Positions 1 through 13,367 of a stretch of 64,000 nucleotides of DNA are shown here, piece after piece. Where the stretch lies: positions 124,001 to 188,000 of the forward strand of contig MJGA01000034.1 of the NCBI GenBank assembly GCA_001910725.1, read 5' to 3'. Every line of letters begins with the position of its first letter. The stretch's first letter is position 1. The translations under genes and the position numbers were made by a program. Source of the stretch: Phanerodontia chrysosporium. Taxonomy: Eukaryota; Basidiomycota; Agaricomycetes; Polyporales; Phanerochaetaceae. Below the pieces are notes generated by a model, which worked only from the letters and a program-made list of their open reading frames with translations, did no database searches and was not told the origin of the DNA.

Positions 1-733
1 CGAGGTCAGTCGAGCCCTGTTCCCAGACACTGTAAGTCAGCGTGTCATAACCTGGATATGGTCAACGCGTACCTTCAACCGCAGGACCGCGTCTACAGCA
101 AGATTGGCGAAGTAATCCTTGTCTTGCGACAGAACTTTTGATGACAGGGTTGTCCGTGCAATGTTGAACAAGTCCTGCCTGAATCGCGCTGGGTCTTGTC
201 TGATGAGAGGAAGTCAGGGTAGCTCTACACTATTGGCTGGTCAAAGCTCACGAGTTGTCAGTCGCAGACTTCTCCAACGCCTTCAAAGCCGCAGCACTAG
301 CAATCCGGTACCCCTCCACAATGGTTTGGGGGTGGATCTTCTGTGCAACCAGCTTCTCCGCCTCTCGCAACAACTCCGCGGCCAACACGCATACACTGGT
401 GGTACCGTCACCGACCTCGTCATCTTGCACCTTCGAGATATTCACGAGAATCTTGGCGGCAGCATTGTCCAGCTGTATCGACTTCAGAATGGTGGCACCG
501 TCATTTGTCACGCTGATCTCGCCGGTGGATGCTGATTGCAGAATCTTGTTCATGCCCTTGGGGCCGAGGGTCGATTTGACGAGATCGCCAAGTGCAAGCG
601 CACCGACGAAGGAGGAGAGCCGCGCATTCTCAGCCTTCTCCTCTGTTGCCTGCGACCATATTTCATGATCAGCATGCTAGAAGGACTATCCACGTGTAAA
701 GCATACCTCCGCGCCGAAAATGTTCATGGACAT
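1..733 (-). CDS. CCT2: T-complex protein 1 subunit beta (CCT2), 5' part
   Basis: Subunit beta of the cytosolic CCT/TRiC chaperonin, which folds actin and tubulin in an ATP-dependent double ring. Four exons can be followed on the minus strand: 733-707 (starting MSMNIFGAE), 649-252, 199-73 and 16-1, joined by GT-AG introns that keep the reading frame. Exon 2 contains the group II chaperonin signature [11 protein letters not shown] and the nucleotide-binding GDGTTS motif. Exon 3 reads into a [17 protein letters not shown] block typical of CCT2. The ATG at 733 was chosen because MS.NIFG matches the known N-terminus of the family; an ATG two codons inside (727) is possible. The gene leaves the window on the left, so the apical and C-terminal equatorial domains are missing. 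Its promoter is shared with the divergently transcribed mannosyltransferase gene that starts at 1005. Confidence 0.95.
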
Positions 734-1004
734 GGTGGAGGAAACGTTGCAAGTGAGAGACTAGTCGCGAAACTCTGGAATGTGCAAGCGAATGCCTGCC
801 ACCAAATGAGGCTCAGGTTCCCACGGTAATACTTCGGTAGTAACTCCTAGGCTAGGGTCAGATCTATTCTCAGATGTAAGTATCGAGGAAACACCGTCAA
901 CTCTTACCTCCACGTCGACCTCAAGGCTGCCCTCCCTCCACGTTCTCTCGTCTCTCTTTTATCCATTTAATATCTTCTGACTCGCCTCACTCTTACCACT
1001 GGCG

Positions 1005-4000
1005 ATGTCGGCCGGTGTGCGCGTCCGCAGAGCGGCGTCACCGCCGCCAAGTCTCATTGCTGCTGCGCCGCGATTCCCCAACCCAAAGCATGACCATCTG
1101 GATGCAGACGAACGAAGAGCAGCAGCGTCGCGGGGATACGGGCCAGGAAGGAAGGGCCAGGGGCATGGTCACGCACCAGGAGGCGTAAACCTCGCACCTG
1201 CCGAATGGAAGCTGTTGGGTGTCATCGTCCTCATTGCCTTCGGCGTTCGCTTGTTCCGCATATCCCAGCCGGCCAGTGTTGTGTAAGTCTCCCTCGCATG
1301 CACCAGATGTCTGTTAGTGTGCACGATACGCCGAACGCGTGGCAATGTCAACTATCGTTGTGCTATGCGTCATGTTCCGTGCGCCTACGTATCCGACCAT
1401 TACTGACTAGTGCTCGCATCTAGTTTCGATGAAGTCCACTTTGGAAAGTTCGCGTCGAGATACATCAAGTCCTCATACTTCGTGGACGTCCACCCACCAC
1501 TGGCAAAACTGCTCATAACCCTGGCAGGGTTCATATTTGGCTATGACGGCAACTTCGATTTTAAGGACATCGCAAAGTCAGTGTGTTTACACACTCCATG
1601 AACCCGTCAATTGACGCATTATTTCAGACCATATGAAAATGTCCCATACGTTGCGATGCGCATGGTTCCCGCTCTATTGGGCGTCCTCACGGTTCCGCTG
1701 TCATACCTTACACTTCGTGCACTCGACTGTCGTGCCACCACTGCACTCCTCGCTGCTCTCTTCATCACCTTCGAAAATGGCATGATCACTCAGTCGCGGC
1801 ACATCCTGCTTGATTCCCCTCTTATCTTTTTCACTGCCCTGACCGTCTTCCTCTGGTCCGGCTTCTGCAACGAAGACAGGCGCGAACCCTTCACCGAGAG
1901 TTGGTGGGTCTGGCTCGGTTTGACTGGTTTATCACTGGGTGCCGTCGTCAGCTGCAAGTGGGTTGGCTTGTTCACTATTGCGACGATCGGCCTTGGCACT
2001 ATCAAGCAGTTGTGGGATCTACTTGGTGACTTGCGCGTCTCTCCCAAACTCTGGATACGGCACTTCATAGCCAGAGCGCTCTGTCTCATCGTCTTGCCGG
2101 TTCTCCTATATATGTGGATGTTCTGGATTCACTTCGCCATTCTGTCCAACTCTGGAGAGGGCGACGGCTTTATGAGCTCCGAATTCCAGCACACACTCCG
2201 AGGCCGCGGCATGCAGGATACCTATGCTGGTGAGTTCTGGACTTCACAGAACCGAACTTCTCTCATGCGATGACAGATGTCGCTTTTGGCTCTCAGGTTA
2301 CGATCCGTCACGTTAACACTCAAGGAGGTTATTTGCACTCGCATCCCCACAACTACCCGGGTGGAAGCCAACGTGAGTATTTTCCTTACACTTTGTGAGC
2401 GAGGACTGACGAATTCGACATAGAACAACAAATCACTCTATATCCCCATTGCGATTCCAACAACGACTGGCGCATCGTCAACGGCACTCAAGATGGTAAC
2501 CCATACGTGGACTGGGACGTGGATCCGGTCCAATACGTTACTATCGGAAGCCGTATCAAGCTGCGCCACATCGCCACCGAGAAGTCTTTGCACTCGCATG
2601 ATTATAGGCCTCCCGTGTCGGACGTGGATTTCCAGCAGGAAGTCTCTGCGTACGGCATGCCTAACTTTGTAGGCGATGCTAACGACGACTGGATTGTCGA
2701 GATCGTCAAGGGCGATCCTAAGGATCCCGAGTCATGGAAGCGCGTCAAGACACTCAAGACTCAGTTCAGGCTAAGGCACGCGCTGACCGGATGCCACCTT
2801 TTCTCGCACAAGGTTAAGCTTCCGGACTGGGCCTACGAACAGCAGGAAGTCACCTGCAACAAGAACGCGGTGTTGGCCAACTCTTTGTGGTATATCGAGA
2901 CCTCCGAGCACCCGAATTGTAGGTTGACAAGTTATCTATTGCTTGTACCGGCCTCACGCGCTACTCCTTACTGTCCATAGTCCCGGAAGACGCGCCGAAA
3001 GTGAATTATCGCAAGCCTGGCTTCCTCAGGAAGTTCCTGGAGCTCCAACAAGTTATGTGGACGACGAACGCTGGCCTTACTGATCGTCACACGTTCGACT
3101 CCCGGCCGGACTCCTGGCCTCGCCTTCGTCGCGGCATTGTGAGTAAATGATAGTGGTTTGTTTCTGGCCCTTAATAACCCCTTTCGCAGAACTTCTGGGT
3201 GAAGGATCACCGTCAGATTTATCTGCTCGGCAACCCAATGATTTGGTGGCTCAGCACTGCAGCCGTGTTCAGCTATCTTGCAGTACGTGCCTTCTTGATC
3301 CTTCGGGCAAAGCGTGGATACCGTGATTTCGAGAACAGTGCGTATCATAATACTGTGTTCAATGGCTACACGACTCTGACATTTCGCACAGCCAAAGTTG
3401 TCAAGTACGACACCCTCTGTGGCTTCCTTTTCCTGGGTTGGGCCCTGCACTACCTGCCCTTCTACTTGATGGCGCGGCAGCTCTTCCTTCACCACTATTT
3501 CCCTGCGTTGTACTTTGCGATTCTGCTCGCCTGTAGCGTGTTCGACTTGGTCACTTCCACGCTCCGTCCGCGCATCCGTCTGCAAATTGCCGCGTTACTC
3601 CTGATCGTCGCGATCTGGAACTACGTCTATTTCAGCCCGATCGTCTACGGAAACCCTTGGACGAAGGCGAAGTGCAAGAGCGCGCAGTGGGTAAAGACGT
3701 GGGACTTCTCCTGGTACGTTCGATGACACACCTCCATGAACGAAATGCTAATTTACCCTCCGGTGACGTTCAGCAACGACTTCTTGGACTCGGTAAGCCT
3801 CTAATGACGGTGTTCTGCGCGCCCAATGGTTGACTCTCTTTCGTAGTATTCTCAGTATAACACCGTCGCGGTGCGGCCACGCCTGCCCCGACTCCGCCAT
3901 CCCGCCCGTTGGAGGACGCGGGGCTGTGCAGGACATTCTCAACAACCACGCGAACGTCGAAGCAGAGGCGGACACAACCGCCGTCGACTTTGGGCAGGCG

Positions 4001-4174
4001 GAGCCTGGCCGCGACATCTTCGACAAGAAGGTCGACGCGAAGAGCCAGGCGCACGCGCCGGCAGTAGAGGAGCAAAAGGTTGACGATGCCCCAGCCGAGC
4101 CGGACGTCGGCAGCCAGGAGGACGAGGCGGAACGGGCGAGGAAGGAGCTCTTCCCAGACGAGGCCGAGGCATGA
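1005..4174 (+). CDS. Dolichyl-phosphate-mannose:protein O-mannosyltransferase (GT39)
   Basis: ER membrane enzyme that transfers mannose from dolichyl-phosphate-mannose to Ser/Thr of secretory proteins. The exons encode a membrane-embedded GT39 domain with [14 protein letters not shown] and the [10 protein letters not shown] loop carrying the catalytic acidic residues. A MIR domain follows ([26 protein letters not shown]), then a multi-spanning C-terminal half ([28 protein letters not shown]). The motifs and the MW..N.GLTDRH..DSRP..WP segment suggest the PMT1/PMT2 side of the family rather than PMT4, but I cannot fix the subclass. About ten exons are needed. The last stretch stays in frame with an acidic tail ending FPDEAEA only if a 61-nt GT-AG intron at 3871-3931 is removed; otherwise the frame stops at 4083 with an arginine-rich tail. 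Start at 1005 follows a pyrimidine-rich leader. Confidence 0.93.
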
Positions 4175-4491
4175 ACGTGTATGTTGCGAGATTTATTTTT
4201 CTAATACTGTAGCTTGCCACTGCTTCGCTCTATACTATCTATGTAGGACTGTCGGACTCTGGGACTCTCAAACGCTGCCGAGCTGTGTGCCAATTAAGAA
4301 CGCTCCATTTTCACGTCTATCTGCGCGGGGTATGTGATGACTGTTCTACATGCGGTTGAACTTTATTCTCGTCTCCTTGTCAATGTGGCTTAGGCTACAA
4401 CGAGCTGGTTGAGCAGACGTCGGGCCTGCACAAGACGTTAGCGGATATCTCGGGTGCCGTTCGACCGCAACGTACCGTTGGTGTTTGGTGA
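4175..4491. other. Convergent intergenic stretch
   Basis: Lies between the 3' ends of two convergent genes, so it should contain both 3' untranslated regions. I see no coding potential and no repeat here. Confidence 0.6.
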
Positions 4492-5307
4492 TTAGACCTG
4501 GCAAACGATCTCGCCGTGCAGCACAGCAAACCATCCGTCCTCCTCCTGCAGCCAGTCCCTCCACGCCTGCGCGATGCGCTCCAGGTCCTCTTGGCTTGCT
4601 CCCTGCTTGGCGGCACCTTTCGGGAAGTCCGACAGGAGGGTGCGGTCTGCCCAGAGCCCTCCCCACCATGCGCGCTCCTCAGGGGTGCTGAAGCACCACG
4701 TTCCCGCCGAGCAGGTGATCTTCGCGGGGTCGAAGCCTGCCACGCGGGCCCATGCCTTGAGGCGGCGCCCAGCGAGGGGCTCGCCGCCGTTGCCGCGCGC
4801 GACGCGCTCGTAGAGGGCGGCCCACTCACGCATGCCCGCGGACTCGGGGAACCACGTGAAGCCGGCAAAGTCGGTCTCGCGCGCGGCGACGACGCCGCCG
4901 GGCTTCGCGACGCGGCGCATCTCGCGCAGCGCACGGACGGGGTCGCCGACGTGCTGCAGCACCTGGTGCGCGTGCACGATGTCGAACGACCCGTCTGCGA
5001 ACGGCAGCGCCTGCGCGTCGCCCTGCGTGAACTCGACGTTCGCGGCCCCGCGCTCCGCCGCGTGCGCGCGGGCCTGCGCGAGGATCTCGGTGTTGTACTC
5101 GAGGCCCGTCACGTGTCCGCCGGGGACGTAGTTCGCGAGGTCGACGGTGATGGTGCCGGGGCCGCAGCCCACGTCGAGGACCTTGAGCCCCGGTTTGAGG
5201 TGCGGGATGAGGTAGGCGGCGGAGTTGGCGACGGTGCGCCACCTGTGCGACCGGAGCGAGGACTCGTGTGAGCCGTGAGTGTAAACAGCCTCCTTGTGAG
5301 TTGCCAT
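4492..5307 (-). CDS. Class I SAM-dependent methyltransferase (UbiE/Methyltransf_11 type)
   Basis: An intronless 271-residue protein beginning MATHKEAVYTHG. It carries the SAM-binding glycine motif VLDVGCGPGT (residues about 43-52), an acidic residue ending the next strand (GLEYN), GDAQALPFADGSFD as motif II, and LREMRRVAKPGG as the post-II block. This is the layout of the Methyltransf_11/25 family of small-molecule methyltransferases. The C-terminal third (EERAWWGGLWADR..) is typical of fungal homologues. The substrate cannot be read from the sequence. The frame is open for 27 more codons upstream to 5388, but ATG 5307 fits the start of related fungal proteins better. It converges with the mannosyltransferase gene and has a very GC-rich coding sequence. 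Confidence 0.88.
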   Translation of the reverse strand: MATHKEAVYTHGSHESSLRSHRWRTVANSAAYLIPHLKPGLKVLDVGCGPGTITVDLANYVPGGHVTGLEYNTEILAQARAHAAERGAANVEFTQGDAQALPFADGSFDIVHAHQVLQHVGDPVRALREMRRVAKPGGVVAARETDFAGFTWFPESAGMREWAALYERVARGNGGEPLAGRRLKAWARVAGFDPAKITCSAGTWCFSTPEERAWWGGLWADRTLLSDFPKGAAKQGASQEDLERIAQAWRDWLQEEDGWFAVLHGEIVCQV

Positions 5308-6568
5308 TGGATGTTGTGCGAATGGGTAGTATGCCCTCTCCTCAGCTGCAACCGCCAGTTTCAATATACCACGGCCAGTATACGTCACTTGGAGTCAGTC
5401 TTCACGGCCCCGAGGAACCAGTTCGCGGCACCGACAGGGTTCAATTATTGACTCATGCCGTCCAGCCTGGTTGCCAGACCGGGTGCGGTTTGGTCAAGAA
5501 GTAGCAAGTCGGCCTGCTGATGGGTTCTTCCTCTTGGACTTGTAGGGTTCTGGACCTTGCAACTGCAGCGGGACGTTGTAGGATCATTTTCCAACAACAG
5601 GAGCTATACTGTCCAAATTACAAAGTTAGTCGTTTGGACAGTATCAATTGTTGTAGGGTCGTAGGAGACCCGGCTATTAGCGTTGTGAGTGTACGCTGAA
5701 GGTCGATCCGAAGTCCAATGCGGCCAGAGTCAGTTCATACGTACTCGAAGAACAGAGTGTCGCGCAAAGTTCTACCTCGATATGACCTCTAGAGCAAGAA
5801 TTTATATCTAACTCAGCTCGCTCTCGGTATTATAGAGTCAAGGACTATCCATGAAGCCCAAGTCAAAGGCTGACGCGGACGAGCAGCTGGTGTCGCATGG
5901 ACGAATTGAGATGCCTTTTCCAAGTAAGGAAATCCAGAGATAAGCTGAGCACCTTGAGTATGCATGCATGGCCGCGGCACAGCATCGTGCATGTAGAGAA
6001 ACATTGTGCATTACAAGACATTGCAGACACCAAGACCCGCATTCTAAGAAGCACGATGGGATGTACAGGACCAGGACTATCCTTCAGATTGCATACTTAG
6101 ACTAAATGATGGGCCGTACTCCACCTCTGAGTTCGGCCTCCGTAACCTCGCGTAATATGACTATAATACGCGCACGTTGAGTATAGGGTCCACGTTTGCA
6201 ACGATATATAGGCCTGTCTGCGAGGCTGTATATCACCCCTCGGCTACAGAAGAGGCTGGATCAAGACCGCACGGCGAAATCGCTGATACTGAAGGCTGCT
6301 TCCAACATTCGGACACAAGTCACCATCGCTATCGAAGGACAATAACAATCTGGCTGTTTAGTAGCGTATCTGCTGCGTATTTTTGCCACGCCAGGGCGGT
6401 GTCGTTTCGAGGCACCACAGCATTCACGATCTGGTGGAACATCGATTGGCGATCGTTACGCAACGCCGCCTTGCTCCAGCCTTGTCCGCTTTCTCCTGCC
6501 ACATCGACTGCCACTTCTCTCCCCACCTCGACCCCCTTGCGATCACCCTCACGACCTAACCACACGCT
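5308..6568. other. Intergenic region with a small imperfect palindrome
   Basis: About 1.26 kb between the divergent starts of the methyltransferase and SEC14, so it must hold both promoters. It is less GC-rich than the flanking genes and has no convincing ORF. An 11-bp perfect inverted repeat (5607-5617 and 5633-5643) with outer CAACAA/TTGTTG arms sits at 5591-5655. The SEC14-proximal 100 nt is rich in C and T, as in many fungal 5' leaders. Confidence 0.6.
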
Positions 6569-7602
6569 ATGAGCTCAGAACCCGCCGCGACCGATGCCAA
6601 GTACACGCCCCCTCCGGGCCGTGTGGGCAACCTGACCCCGCAACAGCAGGAGGCCCTCGATAAGCTGCGTGCAGAGATACAGGACGAGGGATGGTTCGTG
6701 CCAGAGCGGATGGACGATGCTTTGCTGCTCAGGTATGTGCCCGCCCTCCGCCTGGCTGCGCTGCAGAGCCGTTGTCTGCCCACACGACCGCTCACTGACG
6801 TTCATGCCTCTAGATTTCTGCGGGCCCGGAAATTTGACGTAGAGAAGGCAAAAGCCATGCTCAAGAGTGCCGAAGAGTGGCGGAAATCGTTTGGTGTAGA
6901 CGACATCGTGAAGTCAGTCTGCCTCGTCACGCGTGTCCCAGCTTCGGTCACTGATACTCTCGACCCAGGAACTTTGACTTCAAGGAGAAGGCTGAAGTAG
7001 ACCAGTACTACCCACAGTTCTACCACAAGACCGACAAGGTGCGTTGCAGCTGTTGCCTGTTTCCCTCGCACGAGCACTGACACTCCGGCCAGGATGGACG
7101 CCCAGTGTACATCGAGCAGCTGGGCAAGCTCGACATCAAGAAGCTGTACGCGATCACGACCATGGAACGTCAACTACAGCGGCTCGTCTGGGAGTACGAG
7201 CGGTGCATCACCGACCGCTTCCCGGCGTGCTCGCGCGCGGTCGGGCACCCGGTCGAGACGTCGTGCACGATCCTCGACCTGAAAAACGTGTCGCTGAGCA
7301 ACTTCTACCGTGTCAAAGACTACGTCTTCTCTGCAAGCTCCATTGGCCAGGACCGCTACCCGGAGACGATGGGCAAGTTCTACATCATCAACGCCCCCTG
7401 GGCATTCTCCACCGTCTGGTCGCTCATCAAGGGCTGGCTCGACGAGGTCACCGTCTCCAAGATCGACATCCTCGGCAGCTCCTACAAGGAGAAGCTCCTT
7501 GCCCAGATCCCCGCGGAGAACCTCCCCAAGGAGCTCGGCGGCACCTGCCAGTGCCCCGAGGGCTGTTCCATGAGCGACGCTGGTCCCTGGAAGCACGAGT
7601 AG
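6569..7602 (+). CDS. SEC14: SEC14-like phosphatidylinositol/phosphatidylcholine transfer protein
   Basis: Cytosolic lipid-exchange protein that coordinates phosphatidylcholine and phosphoinositide metabolism at the trans-Golgi. Four exons: 6569-6732, 6814-6912, 6969-7038 and 7093-7602. The product has the CRAL-TRIO N-terminal helix bundle (LTPQQQEALDKLRAEI, then FLRARKFDVEKAKAML). It continues with [60 protein letters not shown].FS and KIDILGSSY, ending near PAENLPKELGG. This order follows yeast Sec14 closely along the whole chain, so orthology is likely. The C-terminus is shorter than in yeast, stopping soon after GPWKHE. No membrane segment is expected. Confidence 0.95.
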
Positions 7603-8128
7603 AGGCTGTGGCGGCATCTTTCGTTGGATGTACTGTAGCAGTTTAATGGAGTTTCGGAGGACATTATACGTCATCTAATAGTTTCGATAGCTGATTCTCT
7701 CACTTTGGCCGTTGCCGTGCAGGTAGAGCGCATTAAGCTTTGAATCAAAGACGATCACCCTCAGAGATACGGAAAGGGCCAAGTTGAATCATCTACTATT
7801 TCTTCATGCTACAGGTGGTTATGAACGTTGACACAGTATAGTTATGTACGTTAGATGGGGGCCGGGAGCTGCAAGTTGAGTCGCAGCAGGTGAATGGTAC
7901 AACATGCGACATCCAGCGTGGGTTATTATGTCAGAAGGTGAATGATCCGGACGTGCACGCCGTACGAGGTGGTGGGGGAAAAGGGAGGGACGAAAGTTGG
8001 GTAGTGCAGGTTGAAATGCAGGGTCGTGATAGATGGGCGCAGAAAATACACACATGATACAAGACGAAGAGAACCAGGAGAGCCTATCCGAAACCCAAGA
8101 AGCGTCCGCACAGAGCAGGTTTTTACAC
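7603..8128. other. Convergent intergenic stretch
   Basis: Separates the 3' ends of SEC14 (plus) and EMG1 (minus). The open frames crossing it have no family resemblance and continue past the last EMG1 exon as read-through. Nothing else was seen. Confidence 0.55.
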
Positions 8129-9499
8129 TCATACAATGTCCCAGAGCTCTTCGAGCGCACAGCAGAACTGCAAAGCGTGTGAGTTGGGGCGGCGAGGAAG
8201 ATGATGGCGACTGAACACACCTTGCCACATGCCACCGAAGCACTCAATGGGTAGTCGCTGATACTGATCTTTTGGTCAACAACGCCGTCGGCAAAGTCAT
8301 CCTTGCCCCGCGCCATGGCACCGACGAAGACAGCTATAGAATGCGTCTCGGGCAGTGTGGGCAAGAACTTGGACAACCGGACGGTAGGCGCATCGCCGGA
8401 AAGAGCTATTCTCGCGGGTAAGCGGCTGAGCCTCGGATAGCAATTGAGGGTACTCACTGAGCTTGATGGTGTTCACCGGCAGGTGATCAGTGACCGGATT
8501 CTGAGCACATGATGAGCTGGCATTTGTAGAATGAGCTAACGGTACGACGCACCTTGATGACCTTGAGCAGCTTCTCAGGGCCGTTCTGACCGCGAATGGA
8601 AAGCTTGTGCAGGAGTTGCACTATACAGAACGGGTGAGGGCCGCTAGGCGAGTACAATGGAAACATTTACGTACCCATGAGGCCGCTGAATCGCTTGAAT
8701 GTGCGTGGTATCCTAACGTGAGGGTTCACCTCAATGAGTACACCTTTCGCTGTGTGGATGTAGATCTGGAGCAGGCCAGCCTTGTTGAGTGGAGAGTCGA
8801 GGAGGGTCAGCAGGCACTGCAGATTCACGTGTGAGCCAAAGGGCGCAAAGCGCAATGCAGCGACTTTTCACGCACCTGGTGTGTAATGTCGGGCCTGGCA
8901 TCAGCAATGTCCCTGCCCGTCTTCGCCAGGATGCCCTGGTGATCGTCGCAGTTGAGCAAAGCGTACTTGACGTCGCCCTCCCGGCCATTCTTGTTGCGTC
9001 CGCCGCTGCTCACACGGTACGCCTCCAGGCATGCCTGCTCGAGAATGACGAAGAGCCGCCGCTGGCTGGAAGCGACGCCTCCCTTCGGTACGTGCGCTTG
9101 CACTGGCAACATGTGGGGATTGGCAGGAGCGGGCATGGGGTTCTTGGAGGGCATGGCTGCAGCAGTTTTGCGTGCTCTGTTCTGGGGCAGCGGCTTGGTT
9201 GGCCGGTCGACGTTGGTCTTGTTGGGCGAGAGAACAGTCACAGGAGGCGTGGGAGAAGAGGAACGAGATGAACTCGAAGAGTTTTCGTCGATCTGCATGC
9301 CTTCCTTTTCGAGCTCTGCCTGCTCGTCCTCAGCCGGCCGTCTCCGCTGGTGCAGCCTCTCGTGGGCTGGGGTCGACTTGGGACGTGGGGGTGCGTGCAT
9401 CGACAGTGTACGAGCTTTTTCGGAGGGCAGGGCGACTGGCGACGCGATGTCCCCAGAGAGTGACTGGCGCCGGCGGCGAGCAGAAGCGTCAGCTTGCAT
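8129..9499 (-). CDS. EMG1: rRNA small-subunit pseudouridine N1-methyltransferase EMG1/NEP1
   Basis: SPOUT-class nucleolar enzyme that N1-methylates the hypermodified pseudouridine of 18S rRNA and is needed for 40S assembly. The exons encode [82 protein letters not shown] and a loop with [18 protein letters not shown]. Then come the SAM-binding C-terminal part [14 protein letters not shown] and [16 protein letters not shown], and a short last exon [12 protein letters not shown] that stops at 8129. This order is diagnostic for the family. The N-terminus is a long, low-complexity Ser/Pro/Arg-rich extension of about 140 residues, likely disordered and nucleolar. ATG 9499 (MQADAS) is preferred; the frame is open to 9577. 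Confidence 0.93.
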
Positions 9500-9840
9500 T
9501 TTCAGCCCGAACAGATGATGAGACAAGAGGCGAAAGAACGAGTGAAAGGAGGTAAAGGCGGAGAGGGAGGTGGTCAAGAATGAAAAGCAAACTGGGTGCT
9601 ATAAACCTCTGCTAATTACCGGATAAGATTTGGCGCCACCGATCTTCAATTTCCTGACTCAAGGCTGTACCTCATCCACCCCAACGGACCACTCTGCCAG
9701 ATACTCGAAACTCATGGTGTAGCTGTCGTACAGTGTACATTATCGTGCGAAACTTTACAGAAGACGGCCCCGACCTCATAAGCCGGCTATTCAAACCAAG
9801 CAGCCCATCCGGCTCGTGAGTAAAAGCGGCTTACACGCCC
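9500..9840. other. EMG1 promoter and FUR1 3' region
   Basis: Upstream of EMG1 and downstream of FUR1, both on the minus strand. No ORF or repeat is evident. Confidence 0.5.
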
Positions 9841-11130
9841 CTAGACACAATACCTGCGTGCATTCAGCGAAGCAGCGCCGTGAGCGATGATCACGCATGA
9901 TAGGGTGTGCAGCGTACCTCCGCTCGCCAAAGTCTCCGAGCCCAGGTATGATGTACGCCTTTTCGTTCAGGCCCTGGTCTATCCAGCCTGTGATCTAATA
10001 TCGAGCGCGATAAGCAAAAGCCAAAGCAGCGGGTCGGCCGTGGACGTTTACTCACCACACGTGTGGCAGGGAAGCGGCTGCAGAACGTCTTGAGTCCCTC
10101 GGGTGAGGAAATCTGTTAGGCCGAAGGGCAACCGAAATGAGCAAATACGAAGAAGCCATTTGAGAGTGATGTGCCAGCAGCCTGAAAGACCCAACCCGTT
10201 GGTCCCTCCGCGGACGTTTTGAGGGGATGGCTTCGAGAGATCACTCGAGAGGAAAGCAGATGACCACGAAGAGAGGCACCGCGGAGGGCTTCCTGGGTTG
10301 CTGGCATGCCAAGGGGCCACCTACCAGGTTGATAAAGATAATCCGTTCTTCTGGCACGCCATGCTCTTTCAGGACCTCCACCGCCTTAATCGCAGAACCG
10401 CCGGTCGCTGTCAAGCCATTCAATACTTCTTCGACAGAGCACACGCGAGTCGTACGCACCGAGCATCGGGTCAAGCAGCAGCACATACCGCTGGGCGATG
10501 TCCTGCGGGAACTGCACGCGCCACACGCCTCAGTACCGGCTCCCTGCCCAGCGGCTGGGGACGCACCTTCGAGTAGAAGAGCTTCGGCTGCGCGGTCTCT
10601 TCGTCCTGCGAGAACTCGGTCACCGGCGTGCGTGCGGCTGCAGGGGACACAGGCGTACCCTTTGGATGAGGATCTTGCCGATGCGTACGCTGCGGCAGAC
10701 CTCGCGCAGGCCGGCCTCCATCGCCTGTGCGAGCGGTGAGTCCTGTGCCCTAGTTCTGACCGACTGTATGCACGCACCTCGCCGGCGCGCAAAATAGACA
10801 CGCCGCAGATCTTCCCTTCGAACCCGACGCCCTCGTAGATCGCCCCCTGGACATGCAAGAACCCATCAATGTATGGCACACGAGCAGACCAAATGGACGC
10901 ACCGTTGGTGTCTCAACCGTCTTGGGCACAACAGGCAAGTGGTTCAGGCCCTCCTCAACAAGCAGCCGGATGATTCGGTCAGAGTAGAACAGGAAGTCGC
11001 CCCTGCTCGTGTTCTTGTCGCGAATAATCGTATACAAGGCCTCGAGCTGTGCAGTCTGCTGAAGCGTCACGACATTCGGCGGCAGAGACGCAGGTGTGCT
11101 TTGCGAAGACGGCGCGTTTTGGACTACCAT
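9841..11130 (-). CDS. FUR1: Uracil phosphoribosyltransferase
   Basis: Pyrimidine-salvage enzyme making UMP from uracil and PRPP. At least seven small exons on the minus strand give a continuous product. It begins MVVQNAPSS and runs through LEALYTIIRDKNTSRGDFLFYSDRIIRLLVEEGLNHLPV, then [49 protein letters not shown] and YVLLLDPML. ATGGSAIKAVEVL is the PRPP-binding loop. The chain goes on through ISSPEGLKTFCSRFPATRV and LNEKAYIIPGLGDFGERRYCV to the stop at 9841. The C-terminal ...GDFGxRYxx end is the family hallmark. All joins use GT-AG introns. The long + strand frames over this gene are antisense shadows. Confidence 0.93.
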
Positions 11131-11738
11131 CGTGCAGGGGTCGTAAGGAAAACAGATGAGTGTGTGCTGGTTATCGCAGACGTGAATGAGGGGTATATGA
11201 GGGGTCGTTGGCGGCGCGGGCAGGTGATAGGATGATAGGGTCTAGCCAAGACCTGCTAGCCGAGGCCATCAGTGCTCTGAGCGTGACGGAAGAACTAAAC
11301 AAGCCCTGGCATACTTGCGGCTGTCGATATTGGTGACTGACCTGCGTGTAGCTGTGTCGAGGAAGATGGCGCATCCAATGTTCTCTGCTCACGATAAAGT
11401 CCCGTGTCTACAAAAGAGCGCTAGATCATCACAGGGTCCGCAAGCCTCGTCACCGACGCCATCTTCCAACCATGCGGGACACACATGAAGCATGCCTGCT
11501 TCAACACGAGTCCGTACCAGTAGTATATTGATTTACAAATTCCGTATTTCTTCTTTGCGTTCGACTATGTAATCCGCACCTCACCCAACTCGAGAGTACG
11601 GCAAGACAGAAGATATCAAAATAGAGCCGCAGGCGTGCACTGAAACTAAAGGAAAAGCGACCGAGGGCGTAACGTAGCGTATATGGATTTCTACTGCAGC
11701 GACTTTCATTAACCCCTCCATCAGTTTTCGCATGGCGC
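11131..11738. other. FUR1 promoter and ACT1 3' region
   Basis: Upstream of FUR1 and downstream of the actin stop codon. Open frames here have no recognisable product and mostly continue from the actin terminal exon. Confidence 0.5.

Positions 11739-13367
<1,629 letters not shown>

Noticed and set aside
10227..10739. Plus-strand frames over FUR1
   Set aside because: Antisense to conserved FUR1 exons.
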